In this document: positions 1 through 6,980 of the stretch, in pieces
Layout: the number at the start of each line of letters is the position of its first letter
Numbering within the stretch: position 1 is the first letter of the stretch
Assembly: GCF_900116415.1 (NCBI RefSeq)
Contig: NZ_FPAP01000003.1
Location: forward strand, 496,001-560,000
Length of the DNA stretch: 64,000 nucleotides
Direction of reading: 5' to 3'
DNA from: Chryseobacterium formosense
GTDB taxonomy: Bacteria > Bacteroidota > Bacteroidia > Flavobacteriales > Weeksellaceae
Position numbers and translations under genes: made by a program
The notes under the pieces: generated by a model
What the model saw: only the letters and a program-made list of their open reading frames with translations
What the model was told of the DNA's origin: nothing
Databases searched by the model: none

Positions 1-2
1 AA

Positions 3-104
3 TTTGCTGAATTTGCAAAATCGCTTATCAAGGCAGATAACATTGTGACCGATGAAGAACATACATTTTATAAGCTTCTGAAGAATCTTTGGAATTTAAA
101 TTAG
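3..104 (+). CDS. C-terminal end of a TerB-like protein (partial)
   Basis: An open frame enters from the left edge and encodes 33 residues ending in KLLKNLWNLN before a TAG. The composition (helical, with a 'KADNIVTDEEHTFYKLL' segment) resembles the end of a tellurite-resistance TerB-like helical domain, where an acidic turn of the type 'D..vt.eE...' precedes the last helix. That assignment is inference from a short tail. The stop lies 23 bases before the start of the peptidase gene, so the two could be co-transcribed. The N-terminal part is outside the window. Confidence 0.5.
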   Translation, partial: FAEFAKSLIKADNIVTDEEHTFYKLLKNLWNLN

Positions 105-127
105 TACTAAAAAACCAAATATATAAA

Positions 128-2254
128 ATGAAAAAAATTTATTTCTCCTTATTAGTTATGAGTGCAGCGATGTTCCAGTCTCAGATATTTCCGGATCTTA
201 AAGCTCCGGTTGCCGAAAAAAAACAACATCTTCGTGAAATTCACGGTGATAAGGTAAATGATCCTTATTACTGGATGATCGACTATTTTAAAAAAGGAAA
301 AGACTCTACACAGGTTGTAGATTATCTGAAATCTGAAAACTCTTACTGGGAAAGAATGATGAAAGATACTGAGCCATTCAGAGAGAATCTTTTTAAGGAG
401 ATGAAGGCAAGAATTAAAGAAAAAGACGAATCTGTACCTGTTTTAAGAAAAGGCTATTATTACTATACGAGAACTGAAACCGGAAAACAATACTTCAAAT
501 ATTGCAGAAAAAAGGGCAATCTCAATGCGCCTGAAGAAATACTGCTTGATGTAGATCAGCTTGCGGAAGGACATGCATATTACTCTGCATCGGGTTTCAG
601 CATCAGTCCTGATAATTCTAAAATGATTTACGGGGTCGATGATGTTTCAAGAAGACAGTATAAATTGTTTTTAAAAGACCTTAATACGGGGAAAACAACC
701 GATTTAGGAATTAAAAATACCACAGGCTCTGCAACCTGGGCAAATGACAACAAAACCATTTTCTACACCGGAAAAAATCCTGAAACGCTTTTAACGGAGA
801 AAATTTTCAGACATTCTTTAGGTACCGATCCGTCGAAAGATGCAATGGTTTACGAAGAAAAAGATAAAAGCAATTACATTGGCGTAGGAAAATCTAAGAA
901 CGAAAAGTTCATCATGATTTATTCAGGCGCTACAACTTCTTCGGAAACACTGTATTTAAGTGCTGATGAACCGAAAGCAGCTTTCAAAGTTTTTCAGCCG
1001 AGAATGAAGGATGTTTTGTATGATGTAACGCCTTTGGAGGATAAGTTTTTGATCACAACCAACAAAGACGCACTGAATTTCAAGGTAATGGAAACTCCTT
1101 TGGATAAAACAGGCGTTGAAAACTGGAAAGATTTTATTCCGCACAGAAAAGATGTTTTGATGGAAGGAATCAGTGAGTTTAAAAATTATCTGGTCTTCAG
1201 TGAAAGACAAAACGGGCTTTCTCAATTGGTTATTTTTGACAGAAAAACCAATAAAAAGGAATTTCTGAAATTCGATGAACCAACATATACCGTATACCCT
1301 TCAGGAAACCCTGAATATAATACCGATAATTTCAGATTTGGTTATACTTCGATGATTACACCAAGTTCGCAATTTGAACAGGATTTAAAAACAGGAAAAA
1401 GAACTTTACTAAAGCAACAGGAAATTTTAGGCGGCTACAATAAAGACAATTATGTAACCGAAAGGCTTTTTGCAACAGCAAAAGACGGCACAAAAATTCC
1501 AATTTCCATCGTTTATAAAAAAGGGTATAAAAAAGACGGAAACAGCCCGCTCCTACTTTATGCTTATGGTTCTTACGGAAACTCGATGGATGCCACTTTC
1601 AGCAGTACAAGGCTTAGTCTTCTAAACCGTGGTTTTGCCTTTGCAATTGCTCACATTCGCGGGGGGCAGGAAATGGGAAGACAATGGTATGAAGACGGCA
1701 AAATGATGAAAAAGAAAAATACATTTACCGATTTCATCGAAGCCGGAGAATATTTAGTAAAAGAAAAATATACTTCTCCAAAACATTTGTACGCACAAGG
1801 AGGAAGTGCAGGAGGACTTTTGATGGGAGCTGTTGTGAATATGAAACCAGAACTTTGGAATGGCGCAATTGCTCAGGTTCCGTTTGTGGATGTCATCAAT
1901 ACAATGTTGGATGAAAGTATTCCTTTGACAACAAACGAATACGATGAATGGGGAAATCCTAATAACAAAGAAGCATACGATTACATGAAATCGTATTCTC
2001 CGTACGAAAATATTGAGAGAAAAAACTATCCTAATTTATTGGTAACAACAGGCTTGCATGATTCTCAGGTACAATATTTCGAGCCTGCAAAATGGGTAGC
2101 CAAATTAAGAGATCTGAAAACCGATAAGAATGTTTTATTCTTAAAAACAGATATGGATTATGGTCATGGTGGAGCTTCCGGAAGATTTGATTACCTGAAA
2201 GATATTGCTTTGGAATATGCTTTCATGTTTAAACTGGAGGGAATTAATAAATAG
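128..2254 (+). CDS. S9 family serine peptidase, oligopeptidase B type
   Basis: Encodes 708 residues. The start is placed at the ATG at 128 because a signal peptide (MKKIYFSLLVMSAAMFQSQ) begins there; an in-frame ATG at 89 lies inside the preceding gene. The N-terminal half is the beta-propeller expected of S9A peptidases. The C-terminal alpha/beta hydrolase carries GGSAGG with Ser560, Asp645 in TTGLHDSQVQY and His680 in DYGHGGASGRFDYL, which are the signatures of oligopeptidase B, an enzyme that cleaves peptides after basic residues. The signal peptide suggests periplasmic action on peptides released by other proteases. Family assignment is firm; exact specificity is inferred. The gene is followed by a palindromic repeat. 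Confidence 0.9.
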   Translation: MKKIYFSLLVMSAAMFQSQIFPDLKAPVAEKKQHLREIHGDKVNDPYYWMIDYFKKGKDSTQVVDYLKSENSYWERMMKDTEPFRENLFKEMKARIKEKDESVPVLRKGYYYYTRTETGKQYFKYCRKKGNLNAPEEILLDVDQLAEGHAYYSASGFSISPDNSKMIYGVDDVSRRQYKLFLKDLNTGKTTDLGIKNTTGSATWANDNKTIFYTGKNPETLLTEKIFRHSLGTDPSKDAMVYEEKDKSNYIGVGKSKNEKFIMIYSGATTSSETLYLSADEPKAAFKVFQPRMKDVLYDVTPLEDKFLITTNKDALNFKVMETPLDKTGVENWKDFIPHRKDVLMEGISEFKNYLVFSERQNGLSQLVIFDRKTNKKEFLKFDEPTYTVYPSGNPEYNTDNFRFGYTSMITPSSQFEQDLKTGKRTLLKQQEILGGYNKDNYVTERLFATAKDGTKIPISIVYKKGYKKDGNSPLLLYAYGSYGNSMDATFSSTRLSLLNRGFAFAIAHIRGGQEMGRQWYEDGKMMKKKNTFTDFIEAGEYLVKEKYTSPKHLYAQGGSAGGLLMGAVVNMKPELWNGAIAQVPFVDVINTMLDESIPLTTNEYDEWGNPNNKEAYDYMKSYSPYENIERKNYPNLLVTTGLHDSQVQYFEPAKWVAKLRDLKTDKNVLFLKTDMDYGHGGASGRFDYLKDIALEYAFMFKLEGINK

Positions 2255-2291
2255 TAAAAACGAGTTAAAATTACAATTAAGACTTATTTTT

Positions 2292-2450
2292 AACGCAACG
2301 TTCGCAAAGTAAATTAGATAGTAATCATTATTTCGTTCACAAAGGCACTTCGTTCAGCAAAGGCTAATTGCGAACATAGCTGAGTGAAACGCCTTTGCGA
2401 ACGAAAAATATTTTCAAGTAGCTAAAAAAGAACTTTGCGAGCATTGCGTT
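2292..2450. repeat. Nested imperfect palindrome
   Basis: Outer arms AACGCAACGTTCGCAAAGT (2292-2310) and ACTTTGCGAGCATTGCGTT (2432-2450) are inverted repeats matching at 17 of 19 positions. Inner arms TTTCGTTCACAAAGGC (2331-2346) and GCCTTTGCGAACGAAA (2391-2406) match at 15 of 16. The element fills the gap between the peptidase gene and tpiA and resembles others in this window at 21975-22150 and 60242-60324. It does not encode a protein that I can recognise. Confidence 0.75.
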
Positions 2451-2506
2451 TAAATAAAATTTAATGTTTAGATAAAAACAAAAGAACAAAAAGATAATAT
2501 AGAACT

Positions 2507-3265
2507 ATGAGAAGAAAAATAGTTGCAGGAAACTGGAAAATGAACAAAAATGTAATTGATGCTCAGCAATTAATGATTCAATTACTAAGCTATAAAAACA
2601 GCAACGCTACTAATTGTGAAGTGTGGATCGCACCACCTTCACTGTATTTAATGATGGCTAAAGATATTTTTGAGAAAGACGAAATCGGAGTTTTTTCTCA
2701 GGATATGAGCGAATTTGAAAGCGGAGCTTACACTGGTGAACTTTCTGCAGATATGCTTGAATCGATCGATGCAACAGGATCTTTAATCGGTCATTCTGAA
2801 AGAAGACAATATCACGGAGAAACTGACGAAAGCTGCAACAAAAAAGTAAAACTGGCTTTAGATAAAGGTTTAATTCCTGTTTACTGTAACGGTGAAACTT
2901 TAGAGCAAAGAAAAGCCAGACAACATTTTGACGTAGTAAAAACTCAGACTGAAAAAGCTCTTTTCACGCTTTCTGCTGAAGAAATCAAGAAAGTGGTAAT
3001 CGCCTACGAACCAGTTTGGGCAATCGGAACGGGAGAAACTGCAACTCCGGAACAGGCGCAGGAAATTCATGCACACATCAGAGGAATTATTGCTGAAAAA
3101 TACGGAAAAGAAGTTGCTGACGAAATTTCGATTCTTTACGGAGGTTCGGTAAAACCTGATAATGCAAAAGAAATTTTCTCTCAACCGGATATTGACGGTG
3201 GTCTTATCGGCGGTGCTGCTTTGAAACTGGAAGATTTCTCAAAAATTATTGAAGGTTTCAATTAA
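2507..3265 (+). CDS. tpiA: Triosephosphate isomerase
   Basis: A 252-residue cytoplasmic TIM-barrel enzyme interconverting dihydroxyacetone phosphate and glyceraldehyde 3-phosphate in glycolysis and gluconeogenesis. All signatures are present: GNWKMNK with catalytic Lys11, IGHSERR with His96, AYEPVWAIGTG with catalytic Glu168, and the phosphate-binding LYGGSVKP and DGGLIGGAAL near the C-terminus. The length is normal for the family. It stands alone, with a strong terminator hairpin 24 bases after the stop. Confidence 0.98.
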   Translation: MRRKIVAGNWKMNKNVIDAQQLMIQLLSYKNSNATNCEVWIAPPSLYLMMAKDIFEKDEIGVFSQDMSEFESGAYTGELSADMLESIDATGSLIGHSERRQYHGETDESCNKKVKLALDKGLIPVYCNGETLEQRKARQHFDVVKTQTEKALFTLSAEEIKKVVIAYEPVWAIGTGETATPEQAQEIHAHIRGIIAEKYGKEVADEISILYGGSVKPDNAKEIFSQPDIDGGLIGGAALKLEDFSKIIEGFN

Positions 3266-3289
3266 GATTTAATTCATATTAAAAATAGT

Positions 3290-3318
3290 AAAGACATATC
3301 GTTTGGTATGTCTTTTTT
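3290..3318 (+). terminator. Rho-independent terminator of tpiA
   Basis: Nine-base stem AAAGACATA (3290-3298) with TATGTCTTT (3307-3315), eight-base loop, and a T run. It separates tpiA from the B12-regulated unit. Confidence 0.85.
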
Positions 3319-3417
3319 AATTTATTTATCAAAATAGATATTCAAAAAACGACAATTATCTATATTAATTTAAAGATCATTGAATTATTAATAAAATAAC
3401 AATCAAAATTTAAATAA

Positions 3418-3425
3418 TATCTTTG
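3418..3425 (+). promoter_or_regulatory. Candidate -7 promoter element for the riboswitch transcript
   Basis: TATCTTTG fits the Bacteroidota -7 consensus TAnnTTTG. A transcript starting a few bases downstream would begin just before the first aptamer stem at 3435. No clear -33 TTG is seen at the usual spacing. Confidence 0.45.
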
Positions 3426-3434
3426 CAGAAGTTT

Positions 3435-3608
3435 AAGGTTGAACCATAGCGTTCATTAATAGGGAATCAAGTGAAGTAACATAATTCTTGAGCTGTACCC
3501 GCAACTGTAAGCTAATCAAATTATTATAAAAACACCACTGAACTCAGGTTTGGGAAGGTTATAATAAGATGCAAGCCAGGAGACCTGCCTTAGATGAATT
3601 TCAACTTT
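3435..3608 (+). ncRNA. Cobalamin (AdoCbl-type) riboswitch aptamer
   Basis: Conserved elements appear in order: an AGGGAATCAAGTGAAG segment (3460-3475), GCTGTACCCGCAACTGTAAG (3492-3511), a CCACTGAACTC...TGGGAAGG region (about 3534-3558), and the B12 box GCCAGGAGACCTGCC (3575-3589). A closing stem P1 pairs 3435-3443 (AAGGTTGAA) with 3600-3608 (TTCAACTTT), nine pairs including one G-T. The aptamer lies upstream of two T9SS-exported proteins and ends about 100 bases before the first start codon. In this class of riboswitch, bound cobalamin normally lowers expression of uptake genes. Confidence 0.93.
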
Positions 3609-3694
3609 CGGGAATAAAAGTTTATGAGATCAAATCTTCGGATATTTTTTCATGAATGTTTTGTCCTGCAGTGAAGTTTCGGGAATAAAACTTT
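3603..3694 (+). promoter_or_regulatory. Riboswitch expression platform: two hairpins with identical loops
   Basis: Hairpin 1 pairs AACTTT (3603-3608) with AAAGTT (3617-3622). Hairpin 2 pairs AAGTTT (3674-3679) with AAACTT (3688-3693). Both enclose the same eight-base loop CGGGAATA. The 5' arm of hairpin 1 is also the 3' strand of aptamer stem P1, so the two cannot form together. The 3' arm of hairpin 1 (AAAGTTT, 3617-3623) can also pair perfectly with 3688-3694. Hairpin 2 ends 16 bases before the ATG, which fits control of translation initiation. Confidence 0.6.
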
Positions 3695-3709
3695 AATTTA
3701 AATTATATC

Positions 3710-4981
3710 ATGAAGAAAATCTATTTTCTTATTCTTGCATTTGTAGTCTTTTTTACCAATGCACAAACTGAAGGAATTCTCGTTCTTAACGAGGGCGGAG
3801 CAGGAAGCAATACTGCTGAAATTTCGTTCATCAACAATCAGTCGGTTGTTACCAACAACTATTTTAAGCTTAAAAATAATAATGCAACGTTAGGCGATAC
3901 GGCGCAAGACATTAAAATTTTTGGCGATAAGATTTTTGTGGTTCTCAATATTTCCAATACGATCAAAGTCATCAACAAATCTGATTTTTCTTTGATTACT
4001 ACGATTTCAACAAATGTTGCCAATCCAAGATACATCGCATTCAGCGGAAATAAATTTTATGTTACCAATTGGGGAAACAACAACATGGCAAACTATGTGG
4101 CGGTTTATGACCTGAATACATACGCTCACGAAGCCAATATTCCTGTGGGAAATGGTCCTGAAAAAATCTTCAGCAAAAACAACAAATTATATGTTTTACT
4201 GAAAGGGGGTTACGGACTCAACCATTTTATGGATGTCATCAACACTACAACCAATAGTGTAGAATCACAGGTAAATGTAGGAGACTCACCGAACAGTATT
4301 TTTGAAAAAGATAATTTACTGTACATTATGAGTTCGGGAGATCCTTATTCTGCAACATCTTTCGGAACACTTACGGTATATAATACAAACACTCAAAGTA
4401 CCGCCTCAAGCACAACATTTCCTGTAGGGGTAAAACCTTCTTATATGGACACCGACGGAACAAATATTTACTATATGAATGAAGCTTCTATCTACAAAAC
4501 ACCGATTGCTTCGCCATCAATTAATACTCAACCAATAGCTGTTACGCCGATTACCGTAAACAGTTATGGTACCGCATACGGATTTAATGTTGTGAATAAT
4601 ACCATTTACGCAGCAGATCCTTCCGGATATATTGCTCCCGGGAAAATTTATGCCTACAATTTGCAGGGTACTTTACAAAATACTTTCACGGTAACTTCTT
4701 TACCTAATCAAATTATTGCTTACAATAGTGCTTCACTTTCAACAGTTGAAAACACAAAAGCTTCTAAATTATCATTATATCCAAATCCTACAAGTAACAG
4801 ATTCTTTGTTCAAGGCTTAAATTCAGGAAATATTCAGGTTTATGATGTTAACGGAAGAATGATTATCAACACTCAATACACTCAAAACGGAATTGATGTA
4901 ACTGCACTTTCTAAAGGAGTTTATGTTGTGAAAATCTCCGGTAAGAACAATAGTTTCTCAGAAAAATTAATCATTAAATAA
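3710..4981 (+). CDS. T9SS-exported YncE/DUF5074-like beta-propeller, BtuG-like
   Basis: Encodes 423 residues: a signal peptide (MKKIYFLILAFVVFFTNAQ), a propeller region of repeated strands such as 'DIKIFGDKIFVVLNISNTI', 'YIAFSGNKFYVTNWGNNN' and 'KIFSKNNKLYVLLKGG' (about residues 25-330), and a type A T9SS sorting domain from about 350 (LSLYPNPTSNRFFV ... KLIIK). The cobalamin riboswitch directly upstream points to B12 acquisition. In Bacteroides, the surface propeller BtuG binds cobalamin very tightly and passes it to BtuB. By analogy this may be a T9SS-anchored B12 capture protein, which is inference from context and fold. The next gene follows after 7 bases and is likely co-transcribed. No BtuB receptor is in the window. 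Confidence 0.75.
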   Translation: MKKIYFLILAFVVFFTNAQTEGILVLNEGGAGSNTAEISFINNQSVVTNNYFKLKNNNATLGDTAQDIKIFGDKIFVVLNISNTIKVINKSDFSLITTISTNVANPRYIAFSGNKFYVTNWGNNNMANYVAVYDLNTYAHEANIPVGNGPEKIFSKNNKLYVLLKGGYGLNHFMDVINTTTNSVESQVNVGDSPNSIFEKDNLLYIMSSGDPYSATSFGTLTVYNTNTQSTASSTTFPVGVKPSYMDTDGTNIYYMNEASIYKTPIASPSINTQPIAVTPITVNSYGTAYGFNVVNNTIYAADPSGYIAPGKIYAYNLQGTLQNTFTVTSLPNQIIAYNSASLSTVENTKASKLSLYPNPTSNRFFVQGLNSGNIQVYDVNGRMIINTQYTQNGIDVTALSKGVYVVKISGKNNSFSEKLIIK

Positions 4982-4988
4982 GATTAAA

Positions 4989-6110
4989 ATGCCAAAAATA
5001 TTAAGTTTTATATTTACTCTTATTGTTGGATTTTGTTTCGCACAATTTACCGCAAATGATGTAAAGTTTTTTGTAGGAACAGGTTCTCAGACTGCTTACT
5101 TTGTAGCAGATTTTAAAGACGGAACAGATGACAGATCTTATGCATGGGGTATAAGATTCAATCCCGGACAAAATCCTACCGGACCACAAATGCTTCAAAT
5201 GATAAAAAATGCAGAACCTGCGTTTGATTATAATTTGACTTTTAATAATGGATTTCTTGACAAAGTAACCTTCAATGATCACACCGCACAATCATCTCCT
5301 GACTGGTGGAGTTTATGGGTAGGAAATGATACCAATAGCTGGTCAACAGTGGGATGGATGAACAGTGGAACCCTTTCAGACGGAAAATGGTATGGAGCAA
5401 GTTACGGTTTTAGTAATCCTACCGCTCAAGCTCCTGCAATGCCAATTCCAGCATACAGTTCTTTATGGTACAATTCTTCTCAGATCACCAACTGGATTGG
5501 TTCAGGTTCCAATAAAAGTTTAGTTGTTGTAGATTTTGGAACTAATGATTCAAACGGAAATGCCAATTCCTTTGTTTTCGGAATTCAATACAACGGAACG
5601 ATCACGGCTGAACAGGCTTTACAGCTCATTGATGCGCAAACAAGTTCATTTAATTACACTTCAACAGCAAATCAGGTTTCAGCTCTATCTCTAAATTCTT
5701 TTTCAGGAACAGCAAACGGAACAGATTCATGGAAACTGTATAAAGGAAGCAATTTATCCAACTGGAAAACCAACACCAATCTTTCTACTGTTACTTTAAA
5801 TAATAACGATTGGTTCGGATTAAGCTTCGGAACAAGAAGACCTTTTACCCCAACGGAAGCAAACGTTACACTAAGCGTTTCAGATGTCGTGAAGGAAAAA
5901 TTTAAAATTTATCCGAATCCTGCAAGCAACTTTATTGTTATCGAAACAAAGGATACTATTAAAGACATCAACATCTACTCGGTTTCCGGGCAAAAAGTAA
6001 TGAATACCCAGAATAAAAAAATCAATATTCAGAATTTACAGAAAGGAGTTTATTGGGTTGAAATTAAAACCGACAAATCAACAACAACTCATAAAATTAT
6101 CAAAAAATAA
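4989..6110 (+). CDS. T9SS-exported protein with a duplicated domain, B12-regulated
   Basis: Encodes 373 residues with a signal peptide (MPKILSFIFTLIVGFCFAQ). Two related domains follow. Domain 1 (about 20-150) has AYFVADFKDGTDDRSYAWG, then TGPQMLQMIKNAEPAFDYN. Domain 2 (about 165-290) has LVVVDFGTNDSNGNANSFVFG, then TAEQALQLIDAQTSSFNY. Each ends with a 'W.L..G....W' segment. A type A T9SS sorting domain starts near residue 300 (FKIYPNPASNFIVIE). It shares the riboswitch transcript with the propeller gene, so a role in surface B12 binding, comparable to Bacteroides BtuH, is plausible but inferred. I do not recognise the domain with certainty. Confidence 0.75.
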   Translation: MPKILSFIFTLIVGFCFAQFTANDVKFFVGTGSQTAYFVADFKDGTDDRSYAWGIRFNPGQNPTGPQMLQMIKNAEPAFDYNLTFNNGFLDKVTFNDHTAQSSPDWWSLWVGNDTNSWSTVGWMNSGTLSDGKWYGASYGFSNPTAQAPAMPIPAYSSLWYNSSQITNWIGSGSNKSLVVVDFGTNDSNGNANSFVFGIQYNGTITAEQALQLIDAQTSSFNYTSTANQVSALSLNSFSGTANGTDSWKLYKGSNLSNWKTNTNLSTVTLNNNDWFGLSFGTRRPFTPTEANVTLSVSDVVKEKFKIYPNPASNFIVIETKDTIKDINIYSVSGQKVMNTQNKKINIQNLQKGVYWVEIKTDKSTTTHKIIKK

Positions 6111-6134
6111 TTCTAAAGAATCATCTATAAACAT

Positions 6135-6163
6135 TTTCGGCGCGCCCTTTGGGCGCGCCGAAA
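6135..6163. terminator. GC-rich bidirectional terminator
   Basis: A perfect 13-base stem, TTTCGGCGCGCCC (6135-6147) with GGGCGCGCCGAAA (6151-6163), and a TTT loop. It lies between the convergent B12-regulated gene and clpP and can end transcripts from both sides. Its GC content is far above the surrounding DNA. Confidence 0.85.
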
Positions 6164-6184
6164 CTTATTTTTAAACCAAAAAAA

Positions 6185-6868
6185 CTATTTTTCTTTAGAT
6201 CTTTGTAGAACTTCATCTACCATTCCAAACTCTTTCGCTTCGGTAGAAGTCATCCAGTAGTCTCTGTCTGAAGCTTTTTCAACCCACTCGTAAGTCTGTC
6301 CCGAATGATCTGAAATGATATCGTAAAGCTCTTTTTTAAGCTTCAACATCTCTCTCAAATTGATTTCCATATCAGAAGCAACACCTTGAGCTCCACCGGA
6401 AGGTTGGTGAATCATCACTCTTGAGTGTTTCAGCGCAGAACGTTTCCCTTTTTCACCTGCAACCAATAAAACAGCTCCCATTGAAGCGGCAATACCGGTA
6501 CAGATTGTAGCAACATCCGGTTTAATAATCTGCATGGTATCGTAAATTCCTAAACCAGCATAAACACTTCCTCCTGGAGAATTGATGTAGATCTGAATAT
6601 CTTTCGAAGGATCAGCACTTTCTAAGAATAGCAACTGAGCAGTAACGATGTTTGCAACCTGATCATCAATCCCTGTTCCTAAGAAAATAATTCTGTCCAT
6701 CATTAAACGAGAGAAAACGTCCATCTGTGCAACGTTCAATCTTCTTTCTTCCATGATGTACGGTGTAAGATTGGTTGGGTTGAACATTCCCATATACTGA
6801 TCGGTTACCAAACCGTTGTTTCCTAAATGTTTTGTAGAAAAATCTCTGAATTCTTTTTTAATGTCCAT
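6185..6868 (-). CDS. clpP: ATP-dependent Clp protease proteolytic subunit
   Basis: A 227-residue serine protease subunit that forms the double heptameric chamber working with ClpX or ClpA in cytoplasmic protein turnover. The catalytic triad is visible: Ser129 in TGIAASMGAV, His154 in MIHQPSGG and Asp203 in KASDRDYWM. The 25- and 49-residue spacings equal those of the E. coli enzyme. The N-terminal extension of about 30 residues before the core is common in flavobacteria. It is convergent with the B12-regulated pair and follows dnaG on the same strand after about 110 bases. Confidence 0.97.
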   Translation of the reverse strand: MDIKKEFRDFSTKHLGNNGLVTDQYMGMFNPTNLTPYIMEERRLNVAQMDVFSRLMMDRIIFLGTGIDDQVANIVTAQLLFLESADPSKDIQIYINSPGGSVYAGLGIYDTMQIIKPDVATICTGIAASMGAVLLVAGEKGKRSALKHSRVMIHQPSGGAQGVASDMEINLREMLKLKKELYDIISDHSGQTYEWVEKASDRDYWMTSTEAKEFGMVDEVLQRSKEK

Positions 6869-6980
6869 ATTTCTATTGGTATTTTTAAAATTTATTTAAA
6901 CTCTAAATTACAACTTTTATTCCTAAAAATTTATAAGACTTTTTGTCCGATTTTAAGCTTTTAAAATTAAAAAGTTAGAG

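Noticed and set aside
89..127. Longer start for the S9 peptidase
   Set aside because: It overlaps the upstream gene's end and hides the signal peptide starting at 128.
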